Source of the DNA: Pseudomonas syringae | Lineage (GTDB): Bacteria > Pseudomonadota > Gammaproteobacteria > Pseudomonadales > Pseudomonadaceae | DNA: 64,000 nucleotides | Direction: 5' to 3' | Assembly (NCBI RefSeq): GCF_000737245.1 | Contig: NZ_JPQU01000078.1 | Location: 62,001 to 126,000, forward strand | Shown: piece by piece, positions 1 to 7,607 of the stretch | Layout of the letters: each line of letters begins with the position of its first letter | Position numbering within the stretch: position 1 is the first letter of the stretch | Notes under the pieces: generated by a model | What the model was told of the DNA's origin: nothing | Databases searched by the model: none | The model's input: only the letters and a program-made list of their open reading frames with translations | Made by a program: the position numbers and the translations under genes

Positions 1-549
1 TTCGTCCTGTGGCAGTTGAGCTTGGGCCAGCCAGGGTGCAGCACCTTCGATGCGCACGCTTTCGCCAGACAGCAAATCCGAAACAAAGCGCTTGCCCAGC
101 TCCAGATCGCCCAAGGCATAGCCGGTTGGCGGGTTGAGCAGGCAGGTGCCGAAACGTAATTCGCCACTGGTGGTGATCGCCGGGGCGATGCCCAGACCGG
201 CAGCAATTTCCCGGGCCATGACGTTGACGCCGCCCAATCCACCCAGCAGCGGAACCACGGCAGTGCCGTCTTCGGCAATGGCCAGCACCGCGGGCTCCGC
301 GCCTTTCTCCAGAAGCAGAGGTGCGAGGGTGCGGATCACGATTCCGGCGGCGCACAAGGCAATGATCGGGGTGTTCTGCTGATAAAACTGACGCAGCGTG
401 GTGCCGAATTCGCTGTAGGTTCGATCCGAACCCTGCACCCGGTCCAGCAGGCCGTAAATCAGTGAATCCGGGTACAACTGCTGAATGCGTTGTGCGGTGG
501 CAAGGCTGCCATTGCCCAGGATCACAATGGCCGGAATGTTATGCGCCAT
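1..549 (-). CDS. cobJ: CobJ with N-terminal CbiG-like domain (partial, C-terminus beyond the window)
   Basis: The first 183 codons of a leftward gene are visible; the rest lies before position 1. The protein starts MAHNIPAIVILGNGSL and contains the stretch GTAVVPLLGGLGGVNVMA at about residues 96-113, which resembles the N-terminal domain of CbiG (cobalt-precorrin-5A hydrolase family). In Pseudomonas this domain is normally fused to CobJ, the precorrin-3B C17-methyltransferase that contracts the corrin ring, so the missing part is probably the CobJ methylase domain (inference). The ATG shares one base with the cobI stop codon (TGATG), so translation is probably coupled within cobG-H-I-J. A stand-alone CbiG cannot be excluded from this fragment. 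Confidence 0.85.
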   Translation of the reverse strand, partial: MAHNIPAIVILGNGSLATAQRIQQLYPDSLIYGLLDRVQGSDRTYSEFGTTLRQFYQQNTPIIALCAAGIVIRTLAPLLLEKGAEPAVLAIAEDGTAVVPLLGGLGGVNVMAREIAAGLGIAPAITTSGELRFGTCLLNPPTGYALGDLELGKRFVSDLLSGESVRIEGAAPWLAQAQLPQDE

Positions 550-1283
550 CAGCCTTGCCACCTTTCGCCCGGAACAATGATCAGCGAGAAATAAGGCGAC
601 GACATGGGTACGACTTCATCCAGCGGGACAATTTTCTGGTTGGCCATGGTAGCGCGCTCCACATACAGCGCACGTTCGGCCAGGCCCAGTTCTTCAAGCA
701 CCAGACGGACTTTTGGAAAGTTGCGACCCAGTTTCATGATCACTGCGGCATCTGCATCGGCCAGCTTGCGCTTGAGTTCTTCATGGGACAGCACGCCGGA
801 CAGCACTGACAGGCTCTGATTGCGATACACCAGCGGTGCACCCAGCACTGAAGCGCCGCCGAGCATCGAACAAACCCCCGGCACCACTTCGGCCTCGTAC
901 TTATCAGCGAGGCGGTCGTGCAGGTACATGTAGGAGCCGTAGAAGAACGGATCGCCTTCGCAGATCACCGCCACATCGCGCCCGGCATCCAGGTGCGCGG
1001 CAACATCGATGCTCGACTCGTCATAGAAATCACTGATGACTTTTTCGTACGACATCGGTGCAGGCAGCGCTTCGGTAGTCACCGGATAAACCAGCGGCAT
1101 CAGCGTCTGCGCGTCCTGCAAATGGCCTTCGATGATGCCGAAGGCGTTGCCTTTCTTGCCCTTGGCGACGAAGTAGGCAATCACCGGCGACTCACGCAAC
1201 AGGCGCAACGCTTTGACGGTAATCAGTTCCGGGTCGCCGGGGCCGACGCCCAGGCCAATCAATCGACCGCGTGCCTGCATCAT
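549..1283 (-). CDS. cobI: Precorrin-2 C20-methyltransferase
   Basis: This 244-residue protein belongs to the SAM-dependent tetrapyrrole methylase family and adds the C20 methyl group to precorrin-2 in cobalamin synthesis. The N-terminal family motif GLGVGPGDPELIT is at about residues 10-22, and the second motif CEGDPFFYGSYMYL at about 108-121. The length is normal for CobI. The start codon overlaps the end of cobH by four bases (ATGA), and the stop overlaps the start of cobJ, so the gene is part of a tight operon. The choice of CobI over other methylases in the family rests on motif resemblance and operon position. Confidence 0.92.
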   Translation of the reverse strand: MMQARGRLIGLGVGPGDPELITVKALRLLRESPVIAYFVAKGKKGNAFGIIEGHLQDAQTLMPLVYPVTTEALPAPMSYEKVISDFYDESSIDVAAHLDAGRDVAVICEGDPFFYGSYMYLHDRLADKYEAEVVPGVCSMLGGASVLGAPLVYRNQSLSVLSGVLSHEELKRKLADADAAVIMKLGRNFPKVRLVLEELGLAERALYVERATMANQKIVPLDEVVPMSSPYFSLIIVPGERWQG

Positions 1284-1906
1284 TCGATCTCCGTGGCCAG
1301 TGCGTTGACCGCAGCCACCGCCATGGCGCTACCGCCGCGACGACCCTGCATGATCACAAACGGAACGCCACGGCTATCGGCGGCGAGCATGGCCTTGGAT
1401 TCGGCAGCACCGACGAAGCCCACCGGGAAGCCGAGAATCAGTGCCGGTTTCGGCGCGCCTGCATCGAGCATTTCCAGCAGATAGAACAGTGCAGTTGGCG
1501 CATTGCCGATCACCACGACGCTGCCTTCGAGATGCGGACGCCACAGCTCCAAAGCCACGGCTGAACGGGTATTGCCCAAATCCAGCGCCATTTCCCGCAC
1601 GCCTTCATCATGCAGGGTGCAGATGATCTGATTGTTGGCGGGCAGGCGTGTGCGGGTAATACCTTCGGACACCATGCGCGCATCACAGAGGATCGGCGCA
1701 CCCGCGGCCAGCGCATCACGACCGGCTTTGCCGGCACCCGGCGAGAAGCGCAGGTCTTCGATCACCTCGACCATGCCGCAGGCGTGGATCACCCGCACGG
1801 CGAGTTTTTCCAGGTCGGCAGGGATCGTATCCAGGCGCGCTTCAGCGCGAATGATCGAGAAGGAGTTGCGATAAATCTCCTGACCATCGCGGATGTAATC
1901 AATCAT
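1280..1906 (-). CDS. cobH: Precorrin-8X methylmutase
   Basis: The 208-residue protein matches CobH/CbiC, which moves the C11 methyl group of precorrin-8X to C12 to give hydrogenobyrinic acid. It begins MIDYIRDGQEIYRNSFSII, and the segment RVIHACGMVE holds the histidine (about residue 42) expected to act as the catalytic acid. The conserved stretch GFPVGFVGAAESK lies near residue 172. It overlaps cobG by eight bases upstream and cobI by four bases downstream. Length and motifs are typical; there is no sign of damage. Confidence 0.94.
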   Translation of the reverse strand: MIDYIRDGQEIYRNSFSIIRAEARLDTIPADLEKLAVRVIHACGMVEVIEDLRFSPGAGKAGRDALAAGAPILCDARMVSEGITRTRLPANNQIICTLHDEGVREMALDLGNTRSAVALELWRPHLEGSVVVIGNAPTALFYLLEMLDAGAPKPALILGFPVGFVGAAESKAMLAADSRGVPFVIMQGRRGGSAMAVAAVNALATEIE

Positions 1907-3278
1907 GGGTGTTGCTCCGTGAGTCGGCGATCAATAACGCGCCGACTGCTTCAATAGTGAGGTCACGCGCTTGCAGGGCACCAAATCCGGGCTGGCCTGC
2001 ATCGCGAAAATAAAGGTCGTAGTGGCCGGGGGAAACCGCCAGCAACGTCACCGGGGCAAGATGCGCCGCCGCGCAAGAACGCTTGCAGGCTGACAGGTGC
2101 ACTGCTCGGCTTATCCCGCTGTTATGCAATTGATCCGCCAGCAGACGCGCATCGGCCTTGGTATCGGCCTGGCCCTTGGCGCAATCAGTGGAGCCGGTGC
2201 AGGCAATGATTTGCCCCAGGGATTGTTCAGGCGAACAGAGCAGCCCGGCGGTTTGCAGCGCCTGCAGCACGTGCGGCGCATGCTCGGTGGGGATATTGGG
2301 TAACAACAGACTTTGCCAGGGCGTAAGGCGCAAGCTGCCATCGCCAAAATCAACGGCCAGTTGCGCCACGGTGGTCAGCATCGCCGGATCCAGACGCCCC
2401 AGCGGCGCGACACCGCCGACGGCGACCTTGCCCGGTTCGCGCTGTGGATAAATGCCGATGTGCTGATGAGGCGCAATGGCTTGGCGACGCCAGCTGGTTA
2501 CTTTCTGATCAGCCCGCAGCGGAAAACCCAATCGCATCTGCAACTGCTGAAGCATTTCCCCAGGCGACTGCTCTGCCAACAAATGCCGCATGCGTACCTG
2601 TTCGGGGCGAGCCGTGTCGAGAAATAACTCCAGCACCGCCAACACCAGATCGAGGGCTTTTGCGACAGGGGCTGCGCCCAACGGCGAATCATCCGCAGCA
2701 CAACCGGCCAGCCCAAAGCCCAGCAGGACGTCGCCATCGATTTGCAGCGCTGATAGCCACAGATCGTGGGGATGTTCGAGCATCACCAGACCTTCGCCGC
2801 CATCCAGCGACAGGGCGAACTTGGGCGACAAGTCGTGAAAACGCGGGTTGCTCTCCAGCGCGGCGAGAATCTGCCCGGCCAGTGGCCGAACATCCAGCAG
2901 CATCTGTGAGTCAAGGCCTGCCGTGGGGCTGAGCATCAGGTTGCGCACGTCGTCACTGTCCGGGTTGTCCGGTCCGAGACCGGCCGTCAGCAAGGTGTCA
3001 ATCAGCCCATCCTGTTCGGCGCCGATACCGCGAATCTGTAGATTGGCGCGGTTGGTGACTTCGATCACCCCATGGGCATAGCGCTGCGCCGCGTGGGCCA
3101 CGGCGTGCGCCTGAGGGGCGCTGATCGAACCGCCCGCCAGTTTGATTCGACAGATGCCACCGTCCAGCGCCGGGACGATACGCAGCAACCCCGGACAAGC
3201 CGAGGGGCGTAGCGATGCGGTTGGCGTGCGAGCGGACTTCGGCTCGATCAATGGATCACCGTCAATTAGGTCTGACAT
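1899..3278 (-). CDS. cobG: Precorrin-3B synthase
   Basis: The 459-residue protein belongs to the sirohaem/Fe-S nitrite-sulfite reductase family. CobG uses molecular oxygen to hydroxylate precorrin-3A, the step that marks the aerobic cobalamin route. Four cysteines that would bind the Fe-S cluster lie in CTGSTDC and SACKRSC near residues 360 and 400. It is the first gene of the leftward cobGHIJ operon, and its start faces cobL across 104 bp, so both operons probably share a promoter region. No cobalamin riboswitch fits in that gap. A related sulfite reductase is unlikely given the context. Confidence 0.9.
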   Translation of the reverse strand: MSDLIDGDPLIEPKSARTPTASLRPSACPGLLRIVPALDGGICRIKLAGGSISAPQAHAVAHAAQRYAHGVIEVTNRANLQIRGIGAEQDGLIDTLLTAGLGPDNPDSDDVRNLMLSPTAGLDSQMLLDVRPLAGQILAALESNPRFHDLSPKFALSLDGGEGLVMLEHPHDLWLSALQIDGDVLLGFGLAGCAADDSPLGAAPVAKALDLVLAVLELFLDTARPEQVRMRHLLAEQSPGEMLQQLQMRLGFPLRADQKVTSWRRQAIAPHQHIGIYPQREPGKVAVGGVAPLGRLDPAMLTTVAQLAVDFGDGSLRLTPWQSLLLPNIPTEHAPHVLQALQTAGLLCSPEQSLGQIIACTGSTDCAKGQADTKADARLLADQLHNSGISRAVHLSACKRSCAAAHLAPVTLLAVSPGHYDLYFRDAGQPGFGALQARDLTIEAVGALLIADSRSNTHD

Positions 3279-3319
3279 TTAGGTCTGAATGGACACGTTG
3301 TGCCCGATGGCGCGGTATT

Positions 3320-3342
3320 ATGCCTGCTTTGTCCGCAGGCAT
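3320..3342. promoter_or_regulatory. Perfect 8-bp inverted repeat in the divergent cobG/cobL promoter region
   Basis: The arms ATGCCTGC (3320-3327) and GCAGGCAT (3335-3342) are separated by seven bases. It lies between the cobG start (3278) and the cobL start (3383). It could be an operator for both operons or a small hairpin in the cobL leader. No T-run follows, so a terminator is unlikely. Confidence 0.3.
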
Positions 3343-3382
3343 GAAAAGCCGCTCTGTCGGAAGATTGGATTGAGGTAAGCAA

Positions 3383-4585
3383 ATGTCGCCCTGGCTGACA
3401 GTCGTGGGAATCGGTGAAGACGGTTACAAAGGCCTGGGCAAGAACGCCCGGCATGCCTTGCTGCGTGCCGATCAGGTGTTCGGCGGGCCGCGTCAGCTGG
3501 ATTTGCTGCCACCGTGTATCAAGGCTGAACGTCGCGCCTGGCCGAGTCCTTTTTCCCTGAGTCCGGTTGTGGAACAGCGCGGCGCTGAAGTGTGTGTGCT
3601 GGCCAGCGGCGATCCGATGCTGTTCGGTGTGGGGGCCAGCCTCACTCGAGTGATAGCGGTCGAAGAAATGCAGGTTTTCCCGGCGCCCTCCTCCTATTCA
3701 TTGGCAGCAGCAAGGCTGGGCTGGCCGCTGCAAGAGGTCGTCACCCTGTCAGTGGTCGCCCGGCCATTGGCGGCGCTGAACGCGCAATTTCATCACGGCG
3801 TGCGTTTGCTGGTCCTGAGTAACGATGGCAGCAGCCCGGCAGCGATTGCCGGATTGTTGCGTGAAAAGGGTTTCGGACCGAGCCGCATGACCGTGCTGGA
3901 ACATTTGGGTGGCAGTGCGGAGCGGCGTCTGGATGGTTTGGCAAGCGAATGGGCCAACCCGGACATTGCTGCACTGAATCTGGTGGCTATTGATTGTCGT
4001 GCCGATCCCCACGCCATACGCCTGTCCCCCTTGGCCGGTCTGCCTGACGCAGCGTTCGAACACGACGGCCAACTGACCAAGCGCGACGTACGTGCCATCA
4101 CCCTGGCGCGTCTGGCCCCGGTGCCGGGTGAATTGTTATGGGATGTCGGCGCCGGTTGTGGCTCCATCGGCATCGAGTGGATGCGCGCTCACCCCACGTG
4201 TCGAACCCTGGCGATCGAAGCCGATGAAGGCCGCCAGCAACTGATCGAATTCAACCGCGATGCGCTGGGCGTGCCTGGACTGCAATTGGTGCGCGGCAGC
4301 GCGCCTCAGGCACTGGCAGGGCTGGAGCAGCCGGACGCGATTTTCATCGGCGGTGGCGTGACTCGCCCCGGCGTGCTGGAGGCGTGCTGGCAACAACTAA
4401 AATCCGGCGGTCGGCTGGTCGCAAACGCGGTGACCCTGCAAAGCGAAGCCGCGCTGATGGCCTGGCGCGATCTGCATGGGGGTGAGCTCACTCGCATCCA
4501 TATCGCCCACGCCAAACCCTTGGGCGAGTTCGATACCTGGCGCCAGGCCTTGCCGATCACCTTGCTGGACGTGGTCAAACCCTGA
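3383..4585 (+). CDS. cobL: Precorrin-6Y C5,15-methyltransferase (CbiE-CbiT fusion)
   Basis: This 400-residue bifunctional enzyme methylates C5 and C15 of the corrin precursor and decarboxylates the C12 acetate side chain. The first half is a CbiE-type methylase (VVGIGEDGYKGLGKNA near residue 6; LASGDPMLFGVGA near 73). The second half is a CbiT-type Rossmann methylase with the SAM-binding motif LWDVGAGCGSIGIEW near residue 252. A purine-rich ribosome site (GAGGTAAG) precedes the ATG. The stop codon overlaps the cbiD start by one base. The fusion is the normal form in Pseudomonas. Confidence 0.95.
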   Translation: MSPWLTVVGIGEDGYKGLGKNARHALLRADQVFGGPRQLDLLPPCIKAERRAWPSPFSLSPVVEQRGAEVCVLASGDPMLFGVGASLTRVIAVEEMQVFPAPSSYSLAAARLGWPLQEVVTLSVVARPLAALNAQFHHGVRLLVLSNDGSSPAAIAGLLREKGFGPSRMTVLEHLGGSAERRLDGLASEWANPDIAALNLVAIDCRADPHAIRLSPLAGLPDAAFEHDGQLTKRDVRAITLARLAPVPGELLWDVGAGCGSIGIEWMRAHPTCRTLAIEADEGRQQLIEFNRDALGVPGLQLVRGSAPQALAGLEQPDAIFIGGGVTRPGVLEACWQQLKSGGRLVANAVTLQSEAALMAWRDLHGGELTRIHIAHAKPLGEFDTWRQALPITLLDVVKP

Positions 4586-5682
4586 TGCGCAACGAAACCG
4601 CCGAACAACCCGCCCCACTGCGCAGCGGCCTGACCACCGGCAGTTGCGCCACGGCCACCTGCCTGGCAGCCGCACGGCTGTTGCTCGGAGGTGAAGTCAA
4701 CGACGCGGTCGAGATCGTCCTGCCCAAAGGCAAGCATGTACAGATGCGTCTGGAGTTTTGCCGACTGATCGAAGACGGCGCAGAAGCCGGCACCATCAAA
4801 GACGCCGGCGATGACCCGGACGTAACCCACGGCGCATTGGTGTTCACTCGGGTGCGATTGTTGGAGGTTGCCACCGTAACCTTTATTGCGGGCGCTGGCG
4901 TCGGCACCGTCACCCGGCCAGGGCTGGTCCTCAAGGTTGGCGAACCGGCAATCAATCCGGTGCCGCGAATGATGATGATCGAGCACCTGCAAAAACTGGC
5001 TGACGAAACCGGTTACAGCGGCGGTTTCGAAGTCACAGTGAACGTCGAGGGCGGCGAAGCCCTGGCCCTGAAGACCATGAATCCGCGCCTTGGCATCCTC
5101 GGCGGGCTGTCGATTCTGGGCACCAGCGGCATAGTCCGGCCGTTTTCCTGTGCCGCCTACATCGCCTCGATTCATCAAGGCATTGACGTCGCCAAGACCA
5201 ATGGCTATCAACACATTGCGGCATGCACCGGTAATGCCAGCGAAGACACCATGCGCCGGGTTTATCAAATGCCGGACATTGCCCTGATTGAAATGGGCGA
5301 CTTTGTCGGCGCGGTGCTCAAACATTTGCGCAAGGTCCCGGTGGCCAAACTGAGCATCTGCGGCGGCTTTGGCAAAATCAGCAAACTGGCGGCCAGACAC
5401 ATGGATCTGCACAGCCGCCACTCCAGCATCGACCTGCCGCAACTGGCACGCTGGGCCGCTGACGGCGGCGCTGACGAAGCGTTGCAACAGGCAATTCGCG
5501 AAGCCAACACCAGCCAGCAGGCACTGGCGATGTGTGCCGCTGTGGGCGTGCCGTTGGGCGATATTGTTTGCCAGCACGCGCTGAATTTTGCGCGCAGTGT
5601 GGTGCCGGAGCAGGTTGCCGTGGAAATTTTCGCCATAGACCGTCAGGGCGAGATTGTCGGGACTGCGGGCGTCTTGTCATGA
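4585..5682 (+). CDS. cbiD: Cobalt-precorrin-5B C1-methyltransferase
   Basis: The 365-residue protein is CbiD, which methylates C1 of the corrin precursor. The family N-terminal motif LRSGLTTGSCATA is near residue 12, and the glycine-rich stretch LGGLSILGTSGIV near residue 171 is also typical. CbiD is normally the oxygen-independent counterpart of CobF; here it sits beside cobG and cobK, and no cobF is seen in the window. It is co-directional with and coupled to cobL (one-base overlap), and cobK follows after 10 bp. Confidence 0.94.
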   Translation: MRNETAEQPAPLRSGLTTGSCATATCLAAARLLLGGEVNDAVEIVLPKGKHVQMRLEFCRLIEDGAEAGTIKDAGDDPDVTHGALVFTRVRLLEVATVTFIAGAGVGTVTRPGLVLKVGEPAINPVPRMMMIEHLQKLADETGYSGGFEVTVNVEGGEALALKTMNPRLGILGGLSILGTSGIVRPFSCAAYIASIHQGIDVAKTNGYQHIAACTGNASEDTMRRVYQMPDIALIEMGDFVGAVLKHLRKVPVAKLSICGGFGKISKLAARHMDLHSRHSSIDLPQLARWAADGGADEALQQAIREANTSQQALAMCAAVGVPLGDIVCQHALNFARSVVPEQVAVEIFAIDRQGEIVGTAGVLS

Positions 5683-5692
5683 GGAGTCGGGC

Positions 5693-6430
5693 ATGAAGCG
5701 GCTGTTATTGCTTGGCGGCGTTACGGATGCGCTGGCCATAGCTCGAACACTTGGGCCGCAGCATATCTACAGTCTGGCGGGCGTGGGTCGGGTGCCTACT
5801 GATCTCAACTGTCAGGTGCGGGTCGGCGGCTATGGCGGTGCTGAAGGCCTGGCGCGGTTCATCACCGAGCAAGGAATCGATTTACTGGTAGACGCGACCC
5901 ACCCTTATGCAGCGCAGATCAGCCACAACGCCGCCCGCGCAGCAGAGTTGGCCCAGGTGCCTTGCTGGGCCTTGCGCCGCCCGGCCTGGCAGGCTGGGCC
6001 GAAGGATGACTGGCGCGAGGTGGCTGACTGGAGCGAACTGGTCCAGGCCCTCAAGCCCTTCAAACGCCCGCTGTTCACGTTAGGCCGCGAACCCTTGCAG
6101 CATCTGGATGACATCCCCGAACAGCAGTTCTGGACCTTGCGCGCCCTGGAAAATACCTTACGAGATCTGCCACAGCACGAGCGCTGCGAAATCATCGGCG
6201 CACGGGGGCCCTTTCTGCTGGAAGACGAGCGCGCGCTCTTTGAGCGGCGCGCGATTGATGTACTGATCAGCAAAAACAGCGGCGGCGATGCGACCGAGGC
6301 CAAGCTGGAAGTGGCGCGGGAATTGAGAGTGCCGGTGTTGATACTGAAGCGGCCGGTGTTACCGGAAGTTGACCGACAGTTTGATTCCCGTCAGGCATTG
6401 CTTGAGGCGTTGGGTCACAATTACCTTTGA
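5693..6430 (+). CDS. cobK: Precorrin-6A reductase
   Basis: The 245-residue protein is the NADPH-dependent CobK/CbiJ reductase. Motifs include LLLGGVTDALAIA at the N-terminus, DATHPYAAQIS near residue 67 and SKNSGG near residue 194, all typical of the family. I chose the ATG at 5693 because GAGGAG lies just upstream and the protein then begins MKRLLLLGG; an in-frame start at 5654 would overlap cbiD and add a non-conserved leader. It ends the rightward cobL-cbiD-cobK operon, and a REP element follows. Confidence 0.93.
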   Translation: MKRLLLLGGVTDALAIARTLGPQHIYSLAGVGRVPTDLNCQVRVGGYGGAEGLARFITEQGIDLLVDATHPYAAQISHNAARAAELAQVPCWALRRPAWQAGPKDDWREVADWSELVQALKPFKRPLFTLGREPLQHLDDIPEQQFWTLRALENTLRDLPQHERCEIIGARGPFLLEDERALFERRAIDVLISKNSGGDATEAKLEVARELRVPVLILKRPVLPEVDRQFDSRQALLEALGHNYL

Positions 6431-6442
6431 ATTACGCGCCAC

Positions 6443-6533
6443 TGCTGGAGCGAGGCTTGCCCGCGAATCAGGCACCGCGGTATATCAGTCATACCGCGTC
6501 ATTGTTCTTCGCGGGCAAGCCTCGCTCCAACAG
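6443..6533. repeat. REP doublet
   Basis: Inverted arms of the GGAGCGAGGCTTGCCCGCGA type flank a variable centre of about 40 bp. It lies between cobK and the copper-chaperone gene and may act as a 3' hairpin for cobK mRNA. Confidence 0.85.
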
Positions 6534-6567
6534 GGTTCCGGGTAATCCCGCACATTGGAGATTTTTC

Positions 6568-7038
6568 ATGCTGAAACACCTGCTCATCCTGGCGGCGCTT
6601 TTGCTGCCAGCCACTTACGCCAGCGCGGATGACTACCACCTTGGCGAGCTGACGATTGCCAGACCATGGTCCATGGAGTTGCCGCACAATGCGCCAACGG
6701 TGGCGGCGTACTTTGTCATTCACAACAGTGGCCAGACGGCCGACAAACTGTTGAGCGTCGACAGCCCGGTCGCTGGTCTCGCCCAGCTTCACGAGCATGT
6801 TCATGCCAATGGCCTGATGAAAATGCAGCAGGTGCCCGCCGTAGAGGTTGCAGCAGGCAGCGATGCGGTGTTCGCACCAATGGGTTATCACGTGATGTTG
6901 CTGGAGCTGCAAGACAAGTCCAGACTCACCGACGGTCAAACCTTCCCGCTGACCCTGCACTTCGAAAAGTCCGGTGAAATCACGGTGCAGGTTCCGGTGA
7001 TGAAACAAGCGCCCGACGCCATGAAACATAGCCACTGA
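6568..7038 (+). CDS. Periplasmic copper chaperone PCu(A)C
   Basis: This 156-residue protein starts with a clear signal peptide (MLKHLLILAALLLPATYASA) and continues as a PCuAC-family domain. Members bind Cu(I) in the periplasm and pass it to cytochrome oxidase or other copper proteins. The expected ligands are visible as the H-and-M series HEHVHANGLMKMQQV near residues 80-94 and MGYHVML near 115. I placed the start at 6568, after TTGGAG, because an upstream in-frame start would run through the REP element. It heads a three-gene copper cluster with the next two genes. Confidence 0.9.
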   Translation: MLKHLLILAALLLPATYASADDYHLGELTIARPWSMELPHNAPTVAAYFVIHNSGQTADKLLSVDSPVAGLAQLHEHVHANGLMKMQQVPAVEVAAGSDAVFAPMGYHVMLLELQDKSRLTDGQTFPLTLHFEKSGEITVQVPVMKQAPDAMKHSH

Positions 7039-7050
7039 TAAAAGATTGAA

Positions 7051-7524
7051 ATGAGATACAAGCGCCTGTCAGACAGCCGATCAACCCCGCAACCTCGTGT
7101 AAACCGAGGGGCGTGGCTGAGCCTGTTTGCCATGTTGCTGATTTTCGTCGGCCCGCTGATTTCCCAGTCGATGCCGATGGAGCATCACACGGGCATGACG
7201 ATGCCCATGTCTGCGTCCATGGATATGGACATGGACATGGATATGCCGTCGCACTCGGCCGCTCATGGCTCGGAGCATGGCGCACAACCTCGCGCCCCAG
7301 TGGCAGGTGCGGATGACGGCGCTGACCATGCCTTATGGGCCAAGTGCGGCTATTGCACCTTGCTGTTCAGCTGCCCGGCACTGATCCAGAGCGTTGCGAT
7401 CATTGCGTTGGCGGCGGCAAGGCCCGCAGACCTTTTCAACGCGGTGACCCAACCCGGTTACGCCCGCAGTAATATTTTCCCCAACGCCCGAAGCCGCGCC
7501 CCTCCCCTGTTCGCCACGCGATAA
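7051..7524 (+). CDS. DUF2946 family Met/His-rich membrane protein
   Basis: The 157-residue protein has a membrane segment near residues 24-40 (AWLSLFAMLLIFVGPLIS), followed by a methionine- and histidine-rich stretch (MPMEHHTGMTMPMS, then repeated MD pairs) and a CGYCTLLFSC motif near residue 96. These features fit the DUF2946 family, which is found beside copper-handling genes. Metal binding by the Met/His/Cys residues is inferred. It starts 12 bp after the PCuAC gene and precedes a PepSY protein, so the three probably form one operon. Biochemical function is unknown. Confidence 0.8.
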   Translation: MRYKRLSDSRSTPQPRVNRGAWLSLFAMLLIFVGPLISQSMPMEHHTGMTMPMSASMDMDMDMDMPSHSAAHGSEHGAQPRAPVAGADDGADHALWAKCGYCTLLFSCPALIQSVAIIALAAARPADLFNAVTQPGYARSNIFPNARSRAPPLFATR

Positions 7525-7607
7525 ATCCAGTCTGATTACGCACCCCGCCCACGGACCCTGTCTGTCGGCGGGCTGCGTCGTGTGTCGCTCTATGGAGGGC
7601 ATTGCCC

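Noticed and set aside
2443..2451. DnaA box inside cobG
   Set aside because: TGTGGATAA occurs once here within coding sequence with no neighbours; a single match is not meaningful.
3279..3382. Cobalamin riboswitch between cobG and cobL
   Set aside because: The gap is only 104 bp, and no B12-box-like conserved stretch is visible.
4306..5577. A 423-codon leftward frame opposite cobL/cbiD
   Set aside because: It crosses the boundary of two well-supported genes on the other strand and resembles no protein family.
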